This document shows, piece after piece, positions 1 to 8,798 of a stretch of 64,000 bases of DNA. The notes under the pieces were generated by a model. The model was given only the letters and a program-made list of their open reading frames with translations. It was not told the DNA's origin and ran no database searches. Both the position numbers and the translations under genes were made by a program. This stretch comes from an uncultured Carboxylicivirga sp. (GTDB lineage: Bacteria > Bacteroidota > Bacteroidia > Bacteroidales > Marinilabiliaceae): NCBI RefSeq assembly GCF_963668385.1, contig NZ_OY764327.1:3196501-3260500 (forward strand), given 5' to 3'. Positions within the stretch are counted from its first letter, which is position 1, and every line of letters begins with the position of its first letter.

Positions 1-255
1 TCGGGGGTGGAGGGTAATCAAGTTGTAGTTTATAGCAATAACAAACCAGGGGCATCGATAATGCCGGGTAAAGTCAATCCCAAACAAGTAGAGGCTGTCA
101 CAATGGTTTGCTTTCAAATATTGGGCAACGACACAACTATTTATACGGCCGGTTCAGGAGGCCATTTCGAATTCAATGTTTTTAAACCGGACATGATAAG
201 TGAAATTTTAGGGTCTACTACTCTTATGGTAATTGTTGGCCATGTATTTAAATAG
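1..255 (+). pseudogene. Truncated class II fumarate hydratase (C-terminal part)
   Basis: The frame is open from the left edge, so the N-terminal part is outside the window. [13 protein letters not shown] is the fumarase/aspartase signature, and VCFQILGND followed by FEFNVFKP fits fumarate hydratase class II (fumarate + water to malate, TCA cycle) better than aspartase. Family members continue for roughly 100 or more residues after FNVFKP, through the small C-terminal domain. Here the frame ends about 20 residues later in an unrelated tail ([14 protein letters not shown]), and I could not find the missing part in the other forward frames before the next gene. The stretch before the signature ([17 protein letters not shown]) also departs from the usual IPENEPGSS. 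I read it as a broken gene; the unseen upstream part could change that. Confidence 0.6.
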
Positions 256-340
256 AAGCGTTAAATCATTGACTAATATTAAAATTAAAGCTAATTTGTG
301 GATAATTTGTTTTTTTTATTTAGCGAAATTTATTTTAAAA

Positions 341-532
341 ATGAACAAAGGAACAGTGAAATTTTTCAATGAAACGAAGGGATTCGGATTCATCAAAGAT
401 GCAGATTCAAACAAAGAATATTTTGTGCATTCATCAGGTATAAAGGATAGTATATCGGAGAACGATGAAGTAACTTTTGATTTGCAAGAAGGAAAAAAGG
501 GATTAAATGCAGTTAATGTTAATCTAGCATAG
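341..532 (+). CDS. Cold-shock domain protein (CspA family)
   Basis: A 63-residue single-domain protein, close to the usual 65-70 residues of CspA-type RNA chaperones that bind single-stranded RNA/DNA and melt secondary structure. RNP1 is seen as KGFGFI (residues 13-18) and RNP2 as YFVHSS (27-32); the N-terminus MNKGTVKFFN is typical. The upstream in-frame ATG at 233 would add about 36 residues unlike the family, so I start at 341. It is monocistronic, ending in a strong terminator at 559-583. The preceding AT-rich leader is about 85 bases from the fumarase fragment. Confidence 0.93.
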   Translation: MNKGTVKFFNETKGFGFIKDADSNKEYFVHSSGIKDSISENDEVTFDLQEGKKGLNAVNVNLA

Positions 533-558
533 TTTATATAACCATTTAAAAATCTTGA

Positions 559-583
559 GTCCCGCAATTTGCGGGACTTTTTT
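559..583 (+). terminator. Rho-independent terminator of the cold-shock gene
   Basis: Perfect 7-bp stem GTCCCGC/GCGGGAC with a 5-base loop, followed by six T. It lies 26 bases after the stop and touches the stop codon of the convergent glycosyltransferase gene. Confidence 0.9.
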
Positions 584-1595
584 ATATAATTCTGAGAATT
601 TTTTCATATACCGTCAAATAACCTTCTATCATTTTTTGACGACTAAACAAAGAAGATGCCCTAGCGTAGCAATAATGTCGATTAATCGACTCTACATTTG
701 TTACAGCATCAAGAGCTTCAGCTATGTTAGAAACAAGGAAACCTGTTTTATTTTGAAGAATTAATTCAGACATGGAGCCAAGGTTAAAAGCAATAACAGG
801 AGTGCCGCAAGCCATGGCTTCAACCACACTCAATCCGAATGGCTCCGCAAAATGTATAGGATGTAATAAGGCAAAAGCTTTACTTAGAATTCGTTGACGG
901 TCTTTTGGGCCAGAATTTCCCACATATATTATATCATCATTGTTTATATATGGTTTCACATTTTGATCAAAATATTTCCGATCCTGTATTAAGCCGGATA
1001 TGATTAGTTTTCTTTTTGCTTTTTTAGCTATTTCTATCGCCTCATAAGTTCCTTTATCGGGATGAATTCTGCCAAAAAAAAGTAAATAGTCATCAGGTTC
1101 ACTATTGAAAGCAAACTCATCAATATTAATTCCGTTATGCACAGTCGCAATATAATCAAGTTCTGGATGTCGGTCAGAATCACTTATGGAAACATAATGA
1201 GTAGAATGGTTGTATTTTTTATATACCGGAATGATTTTGGGAGACGAAAAACCATGAATAGTGGTGAGCATTGGTGTTTTAATCAATCCTGAATAGGTGA
1301 GTGGTAAAAAATCAAAATTGTTATGTATGATGTCGAAACTATCAGCTTGTTCCATCAAATTACTGATGTGAAGGCATTCTGCAACTTTTGGATCAATAGA
1401 AGGATCTTCGGCATAGGGAAATTCGATTACCGATGACAGTTTTCCTTTCGTAATGGAATTTCCGGTTGCAAATAATGTTACCTCAATTCCTTTTTCAATC
1501 AATCCCTCTGTAATATTTGAAGCGACTTGCTCCCAAGGCCCATATTTAAGAGGTGGTGTGCGCCAGGCTATAGATGACAGTATTGCAATTTTCAT
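582..1595 (-). CDS. Family 4 glycosyltransferase
   Basis: A 337-residue GT-B fold glycosyltransferase of family GT4 (retaining, nucleotide-sugar dependent, cytosolic). The N-terminal domain opens with MKIAILSSIAWRTPP; the C-terminal domain has FFGRIHPDKGTYEAIEIA and the E-x7-E donor-site motif in EPFGLSVVEAMACGTPVI. An upstream in-frame ATG (1640) adds 15 residues without similarity, so I start at 1595, where the hydrophobic first strand begins. It is the last gene of a run with GH130 and a second GT4, which suggests a shared glycan. Donor and acceptor cannot be read from the sequence. Confidence 0.85.
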   Translation of the reverse strand: MKIAILSSIAWRTPPLKYGPWEQVASNITEGLIEKGIEVTLFATGNSITKGKLSSVIEFPYAEDPSIDPKVAECLHISNLMEQADSFDIIHNNFDFLPLTYSGLIKTPMLTTIHGFSSPKIIPVYKKYNHSTHYVSISDSDRHPELDYIATVHNGINIDEFAFNSEPDDYLLFFGRIHPDKGTYEAIEIAKKAKRKLIISGLIQDRKYFDQNVKPYINNDDIIYVGNSGPKDRQRILSKAFALLHPIHFAEPFGLSVVEAMACGTPVIAFNLGSMSELILQNKTGFLVSNIAEALDAVTNVESINRHYCYARASSLFSRQKMIEGYLTVYEKILRII

Positions 1596-1664
1596 TGTTT
1601 TAGTTTTAAGGTTTTTAGCTACAGTAATCAGTTGCTGCATCTAACTACTGCCACAATAATTGTT

Positions 1665-2594
1665 TCAACCCAAAGCTGGCCTGCTATTGTTCAAGCAATG
1701 GTTAACCAATACATCAATATTTACAGTTCCCAAACACATGACCGTATCAGCACCACCCCAATAAATCTTCAGGTTACCGTCATCTTCTAAAACTGCACCA
1801 CAACAAAAAACTACATTGTGTACATAGCCTGTTATTTCATAATCTTCTTCAGGTTGGAGAATCCATTCGTCTCCAACAGCAATAATTACAGATGGATCCA
1901 ACAGGTTGTGCAAAGCTGCACCCAGGCGGTATACACAGCCGTCCATTGTAGGAAAAACGCCATGATAGATATGTAACCAACCATGAGGTGTTTTTATGGG
2001 TGGTGCTCCCGGACCAATTTTCATTTCATCCCAATGGTATTTCATGGGTTTCATGATAAGTTTCGACTCGCCCCAATATTTTAAATCAGGCGAATACGAT
2101 ATCCAGATTGACCATGGCGATATCTCCGAATGAGGACGATCCAGTCGGGCGTATAATCCGTTAATTTTTTCAGGGAAGATGACTACGTTTCGATAGTCGG
2201 CTTCAGTAATTAATGAAAATCGCTCAACGGTTTTAAAATCTTTAGTTTTTGCTAGCCCAATTCGAACCCCATGTTTTGAATAGGCACTATATGTAATCAA
2301 ATATTCACCATCGATTGATACAATGCGGGGATCTTCTATTCCATAGGTTTCATATTCTTTAAAAATTCCCTTGGTAGCCGGCACCATAAATGGCTTATCA
2401 TCTACTTTAAAGTTGTAACCATCTTCACTGTCGGCTATTCCCAATATGCTACGCCCATTAAGCTTATGTGACCTGAATATCATGATATATTTACCGTGGT
2501 GCTTAACTACTGCAGCATTGTGTACTGTTGCTACCGGATAAGGCACATCCATCTTTGTAAGAATAGGATTATATTGATATCTGGTTATTAGCAT
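1665..2594 (-). CDS. GH130 family glycoside phosphorylase/hydrolase (beta-mannoside type)
   Basis: At 309 residues this is a normal, compact GH130 five-bladed propeller. The start MLITRYQYNPILT, the conserved YGIEDPR with the general-acid Asp at residue 88, and GPGAPPIKTPHGWLHIYHG are family hallmarks. GH130 enzymes mostly phosphorolyse or hydrolyse beta-mannosides (mannosyl-glucose, beta-1,4- or beta-1,2-mannooligosaccharides). No signal peptide is visible, so it acts in the cytosol. It lies 6 bases downstream of the bifunctional GT gene (2601-4919) and 69 bases upstream of the GT4 at 582-1595, so the three are probably one operon. The linkage it acts on is not predictable here. Confidence 0.88.
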   Translation of the reverse strand: MLITRYQYNPILTKMDVPYPVATVHNAAVVKHHGKYIMIFRSHKLNGRSILGIADSEDGYNFKVDDKPFMVPATKGIFKEYETYGIEDPRIVSIDGEYLITYSAYSKHGVRIGLAKTKDFKTVERFSLITEADYRNVVIFPEKINGLYARLDRPHSEISPWSIWISYSPDLKYWGESKLIMKPMKYHWDEMKIGPGAPPIKTPHGWLHIYHGVFPTMDGCVYRLGAALHNLLDPSVIIAVGDEWILQPEEDYEITGYVHNVVFCCGAVLEDDGNLKIYWGGADTVMCLGTVNIDVLVNHCLNNSRPALG

Positions 2595-2600
2595 TGGTTT

Positions 2601-4919
2601 TTATGAATTAGATTGCCAGACTCTTTTATGGCTTTTGGGCAATTGACCATCATCTCTTACATCCGGTTTTTCCTCATTGGCTTTAATGTCGATGGTGTGA
2701 AACTCTTCGTAAGCCTGTAAAACAGTTAGATGGGAAATTAAATAGGCCAACGAACTTTCAGCACCCTGATTACGGTTTACACCATAACTTTCAAAGCCAT
2801 CGCAACAACCGTTGGTCTCAAAATCGTACAAACTCATTCTTAAATCGTTCTCACCTAAGAACCATAAAAATGAGATATACAGTTTGTTCAGGTATTCCTT
2901 GTCTTTTGTAACAATAAATGCCTGGTGGTACATTAAAACCATGGCCATAGCATCGATGGGTTGTTGTGCAAACACTGAGCGTTCGCCATCTTTTTTATAC
3001 CATTTTTCGTTGCCAATTACTGACAGGTAATTTTCATTAAGTGTATGTGCGGTTAGAAATTGCATTGAATTTATTGCAACCTCCAATACTTTATCTTCGT
3101 TCAGGATTTCGGCAGAGTGTAACAGTGCCAGTGGCAATATGCCATTATCATAAGCCAATAACGATTCAAACCAATGCCAATCTGTTGTTTCGTTTTCGTC
3201 ATAGAGCTTAATTAGTTTATGCGCCATATTCCGTAACCTTTCCGTCATGGAATCATCTGATGGATTTGATTTAAGATAATAGCAAACACCAATCATGGTA
3301 TTTGCAATGCTACGTATGGATTTTAAGTTTTCAAAGTTAGGTGCAGCATTGAAAAATACTTCTCTCCCGGTTTGATAATAGGCATCGTTGGGAGCGTTTC
3401 CCAGTAAATACCCCAATGCCCATATTGTTCGGCCAAATGAATCTTCAGAACCTATTTCATCGAGATAATGTCTGCTAAAGCTTAAGAAATTTTTGAACGT
3501 GCCATCCTTATTTTGCATATAGTGGATATAGCTTAAATAAACCGGAGACAGTTCAAGTGCCCTGGAGTCTTTTATTTGTTTGTGTGCCATTAATACCATC
3601 AGTAAAGCACGGGCATTGTCGTCGAGGCAGTAACCTTCTTTTAAATTTGGGATGCCAAATTTTGCATGCTGAATAATACCAGTGTCATCAGTTAATCTGT
3701 TAATGTGTGCCATTGAAAATGGTGGCAGAATAAGCAGATCCAATATGGTATCTTTAGTTGCAGTTTTCTCAACTTTTTTTGTTAAAGTCTGATGAGCTAC
3801 TTTCAAATACTTCTCGCCGATTTTTGGCCATGTTATTTTTTGGCCGTATGCTCTGGCTTTAGCTTTGAGCAAATTTAATTGTTCAGGATGGTCAAAGAGT
3901 TCTATTATGATGGAGGAAAGTTCCTCTGCATCATTAAAGTTAAAAAGTTGGCCTCTGCCATCGGCTAATAGTTCCTCGGCATGCCAATAGGGTGTTGATA
4001 CTACTGCTGATCCAACGCCAACGGCATAGGATAATGTGCCACTGGTGATTTGTGCTTCGTTCAAATATGGTGTAATATAAATGTCGGTAGCCGACAGGTA
4101 TTTGAACAGGTCTTTAACGTCCAGAAATTCATTCAGGAAAACGACATTGTTCTCAAGTTTTAGGTTTTTGACAAGACGCATTAAAAAAATACGGTATTCT
4201 TCGCCGGAGTGCCTGACAACATTCGGATGAGTTTTACCTAAAACCATATAAATAACATTGGGATGCTTTTCTATAATTTTTGGCAAAGCTTTAATTACAG
4301 TTTCAATGCCTTTGTTACGTCCAACAAACCCGAATGTCATTAATACTTTTTTTGCGTCAATTTTTAACTCTTTTCGCGATATCTGACTATCAAATTGTAA
4401 GTTAGGGACGCCGTGGTCAATGAATTCAATCTTATCAGCTGGTACCTGATAAATTTCGACCAAAAATTCAATGGCCTTATGACTCATCACAACGATTTTA
4501 CTGGCCATTTTACAGATTTCCTGTAAAACTGCTTTCTCATTATAGGAAGGTGTTTTGAGAATAGTATGTAATGTAACTATAAGAGGGACTTCAAGCCGAT
4601 ACAGTAAAGGCAATATATAAACACCACTCTGGCCGCCAAAAATGCCAAATTCGTGTTCGAGTATGCAAAGGTCAGACCCGCTTAAGTTGATTAATTTTAC
4701 AGCTTGCAAATAATCTTCCTGCCTATTCTGTCTGATAATACCTTTTACTTCATCGGGATATTCATATTCATTTGGAAAATCACTTAATGCGATAACAAAC
4801 CCTTCGTTTGAATCGTTTCCATTGTCAGGATTATTAACCATTGAGTTGAACAAATCATTTGTAAATGTTCCAATACCACATTCTCTGGGAGGGTATGTTC
4901 CTATAAATGTTAATTTCAT
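2601..4919 (-). CDS. Two-domain protein: GT4 glycosyltransferase plus C-terminal alpha/alpha-toroid glycosidase-like domain
   Basis: 772 residues. Residues 1 to about 390 are a GT-B glycosyltransferase (MKLTFIGTYPPRECGIGTF start, ILEHEFGIFGGQSG, FGFVGRNKGIETVIKALPKI, and the donor-site region with SAVVSTPYWHAEELL). Residues about 395-760 are helical, with repeated aromatic and acidic segments (GYCLDDNARALLMVLMAH, DWHWFESLLAYDNGILPLAL, NRNQGAESSLAYLISHL) like six-hairpin glycosidases. A synthase joined to a hydrolase-like barrel suggests coupled building and trimming of one glycan; this is inference. No signal peptide. It starts the GT4-GH130-GT4 run, 43 bases after a Lys-rich small ORF. Confidence 0.8.
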   Translation of the reverse strand: MKLTFIGTYPPRECGIGTFTNDLFNSMVNNPDNGNDSNEGFVIALSDFPNEYEYPDEVKGIIRQNRQEDYLQAVKLINLSGSDLCILEHEFGIFGGQSGVYILPLLYRLEVPLIVTLHTILKTPSYNEKAVLQEICKMASKIVVMSHKAIEFLVEIYQVPADKIEFIDHGVPNLQFDSQISRKELKIDAKKVLMTFGFVGRNKGIETVIKALPKIIEKHPNVIYMVLGKTHPNVVRHSGEEYRIFLMRLVKNLKLENNVVFLNEFLDVKDLFKYLSATDIYITPYLNEAQITSGTLSYAVGVGSAVVSTPYWHAEELLADGRGQLFNFNDAEELSSIIIELFDHPEQLNLLKAKARAYGQKITWPKIGEKYLKVAHQTLTKKVEKTATKDTILDLLILPPFSMAHINRLTDDTGIIQHAKFGIPNLKEGYCLDDNARALLMVLMAHKQIKDSRALELSPVYLSYIHYMQNKDGTFKNFLSFSRHYLDEIGSEDSFGRTIWALGYLLGNAPNDAYYQTGREVFFNAAPNFENLKSIRSIANTMIGVCYYLKSNPSDDSMTERLRNMAHKLIKLYDENETTDWHWFESLLAYDNGILPLALLHSAEILNEDKVLEVAINSMQFLTAHTLNENYLSVIGNEKWYKKDGERSVFAQQPIDAMAMVLMYHQAFIVTKDKEYLNKLYISFLWFLGENDLRMSLYDFETNGCCDGFESYGVNRNQGAESSLAYLISHLTVLQAYEEFHTIDIKANEEKPDVRDDGQLPKSHKRVWQSNS

Positions 4920-4962
4920 TTTTATCCTCTTTTCTTTTTAAATTGATACATGCAATACTTAA

Positions 4963-5121
4963 CTATAGAGAATTAACCCATAGAGTGAGAGAAATACCTG
5001 AGTTAGACTTCGCTTTTTTTGTTTTTTTTCCTGGCTTGGCTTCTTTGGCTAACCGCTTCTCTTTTAGTGTTTTTTCGGGTGCTTTCTTGTTGTTTATTTT
5101 AGTATCTTTTTCTTTTGACAT
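4963..5121 (-). CDS. Small Lys-rich basic protein, unknown function
   Basis: 52 residues, with about 17 Lys, several in clusters (KKAPEKTLKEKRLAKEAK, GKKTKKAK), and a short hydrophobic tail (ISLTLWVNSL). I start at the ATG at 5121, which follows a typical AT-rich Bacteroidota leader; an in-frame ATG at 5187 lies inside the histidine kinase gene. It sits between the kinase and the GT4/GH130 operon in the same direction. Small basic proteins of this sort are frequent in Bacteroidota and may bind nucleic acid, but nothing here shows a function. Coding status is probable, not certain. Confidence 0.5.
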   Translation of the reverse strand: MSKEKDTKINNKKAPEKTLKEKRLAKEAKPGKKTKKAKSNSGISLTLWVNSL

Positions 5122-5149
5122 GATGTTTGTTTTTAGTTTAAATTTATTT

Positions 5150-5929
5150 TTATGGTTTTCCCAGAGGTAAAGTAAATTTAAACTCACTTCCTTTTCCAGG
5201 TTTACTTATTATCCATATTTTACCATTGTGAATGTCTATAAACTCCTTACAAAGTGATAGACCAAATGCTGTTCCTGTTTCACTATTTGTACCAGGTAAT
5301 GAGATGTTTTTGCCAGAATCAAAAAGTATATTACTTACTTTGCTTTCCATTCCAACGCCATAATCTTTAATAGTAACCTCAAGAAACCTATTGTTCTTAC
5401 TCAATGTACTTATGTCAATCTTTCCGTTGGCATGTGAGTACTTTATGGCATTACTTATTAAGTTTCTCAATATACTTTTAACCATGTTTTTATCAGCAAA
5501 CACTTTTATTTCAGAAATAATAGGCAGCGTAATTTTAATATCTTTCAGCGATGCAAATAATTCAAGGTTATCAGCCTCTTCAATGAGGATTTCTTTTAAG
5601 TCAATAATTTCAGGTTGAAATGAGTTATTATAGTTTTCAGCCAAAGCCCATATAAGAATACCATCAAGTAGTTTCATTGTTTGTTCAGCAGATTTTAGAG
5701 CGATTTCAATATATTCTTCAACCTTATTTCTATTCCATTCAAATGCACCTTCTTTTAACAATCCTAAAAAACTTATCATGGAACTCATTGGTGATTTAAT
5801 ATCATGCCCAATTATTGCTATAAGCTTCTTATTGTCGGCAATGATTTTTTTTTCTTTAATCTCAATTTGCTTTGAAAACTGATGGTTTGATATAACTTCT
5901 GAATGATTAATAAGCTTTAGCTCTTTCAT
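5150..5929 (-). CDS. Orphan sensor histidine kinase without sensor domain
   Basis: 259 residues. After a short N-terminal helix there is a HisKA domain with phospho-accepting His42 in IIGHDIKSPMSS, then an HATPase_c domain: N-box LISNAIKYSHANGKIDI, G1 DYGVGMES, G2 GTAFGLSLCKEFIDIHNGK, and the ending KGSEFKFTLPL. There is no transmembrane or PAS domain, so it would be a soluble kinase receiving its signal from another protein or through the N-terminal helix. No response regulator is adjacent. It may be translationally or transcriptionally linked to the downstream Lys-rich ORF, whose start lies about 30 bases from its stop. Confidence 0.88.
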   Translation of the reverse strand: MKELKLINHSEVISNHQFSKQIEIKEKKIIADNKKLIAIIGHDIKSPMSSMISFLGLLKEGAFEWNRNKVEEYIEIALKSAEQTMKLLDGILIWALAENYNNSFQPEIIDLKEILIEEADNLELFASLKDIKITLPIISEIKVFADKNMVKSILRNLISNAIKYSHANGKIDISTLSKNNRFLEVTIKDYGVGMESKVSNILFDSGKNISLPGTNSETGTAFGLSLCKEFIDIHNGKIWIISKPGKGSEFKFTLPLGKP

Positions 5930-5959
5930 GATTCTTCATTTCATTAATATAAAATCCTT

Positions 5960-6310
5960 TCAAATTTGAACTGCTTCATAACCGCTCTTAATGGTAGTTG
6001 AAATCATTTTAAACCTCTGGTTTGCTATAATATTATTTGATGTATGAGCAGGGATTATGATGCCTTCACCGGTTTTCAGTATGTTTTTATTTTCGTCAAT
6101 TACTACTTCTGCGGTACCTTCAATAATTTGAATGAACGTATCGAAGGGCGATATTTTTTCTGCAAGAGCTTCTCCGGTATCAATAGCTACAACACTTACA
6201 TTTCCTGTGGTTTTTCTTATAATGGTTTTTGTTACCACCGAATTCGGAACATATTCAATAATTTCAATTAAAATATGCGACTTTGATTTTTCCATTTCAG
6301 TGGTTTCCAT
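5960..6310 (-). CDS. Cupin-domain protein
   Basis: 116 residues (110 if it starts at the second ATG, 6295). A single cupin_2 barrel: FDTFIQIIEGTAEVVIDE (motif 1 region) and GEGIIIPAHTSNNIIANQ (motif 2 region, with one metal-type His in PAHT). Motif 1 lacks the usual HxH (it has DTF), so metal binding may be incomplete. No signal peptide. Small stand-alone cupins like this often detoxify or sense small molecules; the substrate is unknown. It lies 30 bases upstream of the histidine kinase in the same direction, so the two may be co-transcribed. Confidence 0.78.
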   Translation of the reverse strand: METTEMEKSKSHILIEIIEYVPNSVVTKTIIRKTTGNVSVVAIDTGEALAEKISPFDTFIQIIEGTAEVVIDENKNILKTGEGIIIPAHTSNNIIANQRFKMISTTIKSGYEAVQI

Positions 6311-6395
6311 ACGCTTTGTTTATACTTAAAGGTACTTTAAGCAATAGAACCATGTGTTATACTATTGAAGGTTTAATTTACATCATTCACACATT

Positions 6396-7883
6396 TTAGC
6401 GGGATTGTCTGAGTCCATATATTGTTCTGAAATGATATCCATAAATTGCAAACGTTACTGCATCTGAGAATAATCCCGGTTTGTTAAATAGTGTCCAGAT
6501 AAGTAACTTCCAATACTCAATTCTTCCTTTATTTACAATCCCAATAACATACATCGATTTTAAGAAAGCATTTATAAGAGAGAAATTGATTTTATTTCGC
6601 CTTTTGTCAAGCTTATTGTAATTCATTAACAATCGTCGGAGTCTTTTATAATAAGGTTTAGCTGCATATATATTATGAATTATTTTTTTATATCCGTCCA
6701 ATAATTCATCCAGATCCATTTTGGGTATAAAATTCATTGATGAATCGGTATTGTTACCCGTTGCTTCAGTGGTCAATCTGTTTTCGGTTTCCAACCTCTT
6801 GTATAAAACTGTGTTTTTTGGGGCATTTAATAGTCCAACCATGGCCGAAACAATTCCACTCTTTTGAATAAAATCGATTTGCCGCTGAAAAACACTGGGG
6901 GTATCACTGTCAAAGCCTACAATAAAGCCTCCTGATACCTGTAGTCCTGAATTTTGTATTGCTCTTATGGACTCCAGTAAATCGCGATTTTTGTTTTGCA
7001 CTTTATTACACGTACGAAGCGCTATTTCATCGGGTGTTTCAATCCCAATAAAAGTTGAGGTAAAACCTGTTTCAATCATTAAGGACATTAATTCTTTATC
7101 ATCAGCCAGATCAATTGAGCTCTGAATATTAAAGACAAAAGGATACTTGTGCTTGTGCAGCCATGTTTTTAATGTCGGTAAAAAATGTGTCTTGATTTCC
7201 TTTTTATTACCAATAAAATTATCGTCAACAATCGAAACAGGACCTCGCCAATTTAGTTGATATAATGCCTCCAGTTCCTTTATTGTTTGCCTGGTGTTTT
7301 TCATTCTTACCTTGTGCCCCAGAAGCGACGTAATTTCACAAAAGTCACATGAGTAAGGACACCCTCGTGATACCTGTATGTTCATAAAGACATATTTCTT
7401 CAACTCCAACAAATGATAATCAGGCACAGGCGAAAGGGATAGATCGGCATATTGATCGGTTGTATATATTCTTTTAGGTTGCCCATTAGACAAATCTGTG
7501 AGAAACAAGGGTAATGTAATTTCAGCCTCATTTAAAACAAAGTGATCAATAAGGGGATAATTTTTGTATTCCTGGGTGAAAAGCGGACCGCCGGCAACAA
7601 TTTTTTTATTAAGTTTCACACATTCTGAAATTATTTTGTTGACAGATTCTTTTTGAATATACATCGCACTGATGAATATATAATCGGCCCAAACAACATC
7701 CTTTAAATTAAGTTCAGAAACATTAAGGTCGATCAGTTTTTTCTGCCAATTGGAGGGTAGCATTGCCGATACAGTAATCAATCCAAGAGGTGGAACAGCA
7801 GCTTTTTTTGAAATAAACTTTAACGCATGCTTGAAACTCCAAAAGGAATCGGGATAGAGTGGATATATAAATAATATTTTCAT
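6396..7883 (-). CDS. B12-binding-domain radical SAM protein
   Basis: 495 residues. The N-terminal 130 or so residues form a cobalamin-binding-like Rossmann domain (MKILFIYPLYPDSFW, AVPPLGLITVSAMLP). The radical SAM core carries the 4Fe-4S motif in SRGCPYSCDFC with Cys175, Cys179 and Cys182. The C-terminal quarter is basic and helical, like the DUF4070 tail found in this class (MDLDELLDGYKKIIHNIYA). Relatives include hopanoid C-methylases and other enzymes acting at unactivated carbons. The substrate is unknown here and no hopanoid gene is visible nearby. It appears to have its own transcription unit, about 85 bases upstream of the cupin. Confidence 0.87.
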   Translation of the reverse strand: MKILFIYPLYPDSFWSFKHALKFISKKAAVPPLGLITVSAMLPSNWQKKLIDLNVSELNLKDVVWADYIFISAMYIQKESVNKIISECVKLNKKIVAGGPLFTQEYKNYPLIDHFVLNEAEITLPLFLTDLSNGQPKRIYTTDQYADLSLSPVPDYHLLELKKYVFMNIQVSRGCPYSCDFCEITSLLGHKVRMKNTRQTIKELEALYQLNWRGPVSIVDDNFIGNKKEIKTHFLPTLKTWLHKHKYPFVFNIQSSIDLADDKELMSLMIETGFTSTFIGIETPDEIALRTCNKVQNKNRDLLESIRAIQNSGLQVSGGFIVGFDSDTPSVFQRQIDFIQKSGIVSAMVGLLNAPKNTVLYKRLETENRLTTEATGNNTDSSMNFIPKMDLDELLDGYKKIIHNIYAAKPYYKRLRRLLMNYNKLDKRRNKINFSLINAFLKSMYVIGIVNKGRIEYWKLLIWTLFNKPGLFSDAVTFAIYGYHFRTIYGLRQSR

Positions 7884-8094
7884 GCCTATTTTTCTTGCGT
7901 TGGTTTATTTAATTGCATTGGAAAAATAAGTTTTGAGTAAACTATTGAGGAAGAACTGGCTATAAATGAAGTTTAAATATTCAGCCCAGTTGTAAATTTT
8001 CTAATGCATTAAAATTGCTTCAACTATTTAAGGTTAAAGTTCGTGAAACAATAGAATGGAGGCGTTATAGATTTCTAATAAAAAATTACATAAT

Positions 8095-8655
8095 TCACAC
8101 ATTTTCGAGTGTGTCACGCCTTTTATTTTTAAGATCCTTAAAATGGGAAGGGGTAAGTCCTGTAATTTTTTTAAATTGATTTGACAAGTGTGCCGCACTG
8201 CTGTAGTGCATTTTATAAGCTATTTCGGAAAGAGTTAGTTCATCATAAACAATGAGTTCCTTAACTTTTTCAATTTTATGTATCAAAAAGAACTTTTCAA
8301 TAGTTATCCCTTTAACTTCTGAGAATAGATTAGCCAGATATGTATAGTTATGATTAAGTTTTTCACTAAGGTAGTCAGATAAGTTTACTTTTATTTGATC
8401 ATCAGTATAATGTACCAGTTCAATAATAGCAACTTTTATTTTTTCAACCAGAATACTTTTTTTATCATCCATCAATTCCAGTCCTGATTTTCTCAAAATG
8501 TGATCTAGTTTCTTTAGCTGATCATCAGATAGATTCTCAGTAACATTTGCTTCGCCTATATTGACATAAATATAGTTTAAACCAAGCTTTTCCAGTTCAC
8601 TTTTAACCACCATTTGGCAGCGTATGCATACCATATTTTTAATATATATTTTCAA
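8095..8655 (-). CDS. AraC-type regulator with N-terminal HMA-like CxxC domain
   Basis: 186 residues. Residues 1-70 resemble a heavy-metal-associated ferredoxin-like fold with CIRCQ (Cys11, Cys14) right after the first strand. Residues about 85-180 are an AraC/XylS DNA-binding domain with two helix-turn-helix units (YTYLANLFSEVKGITIEKF and LTLSEIAYKMHYSSAAHLSNQFKKITGL, of which the second is the canonical signature). A metal or thiol signal is therefore plausible. No metal transporter or efflux gene lies beside it, so the target is unknown. This compact fusion is seen repeatedly in Bacteroidota. Confidence 0.85.
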   Translation of the reverse strand: MKIYIKNMVCIRCQMVVKSELEKLGLNYIYVNIGEANVTENLSDDQLKKLDHILRKSGLELMDDKKSILVEKIKVAIIELVHYTDDQIKVNLSDYLSEKLNHNYTYLANLFSEVKGITIEKFFLIHKIEKVKELIVYDELTLSEIAYKMHYSSAAHLSNQFKKITGLTPSHFKDLKNKRRDTLENV

Positions 8656-8798
8656 TATTCACATATTAGAACTGAATTATCTAAATTTAGTGATTATTAG
8701 CAAGTATATAAAGTAGCAAGTATCAAAGTTTTATAATTTCGATTTCAAAGTTATTAAATGAGGCTCTTAGGTATAATGTTATAAATGCTTTTCTTATC

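Noticed and set aside
4907..5170. 87-codon hydrophobic plus-strand frame
   Set aside because: Antisense shadow of the Lys-rich ORF and kinase end; Phe-rich composition follows from Lys codons on the other strand.
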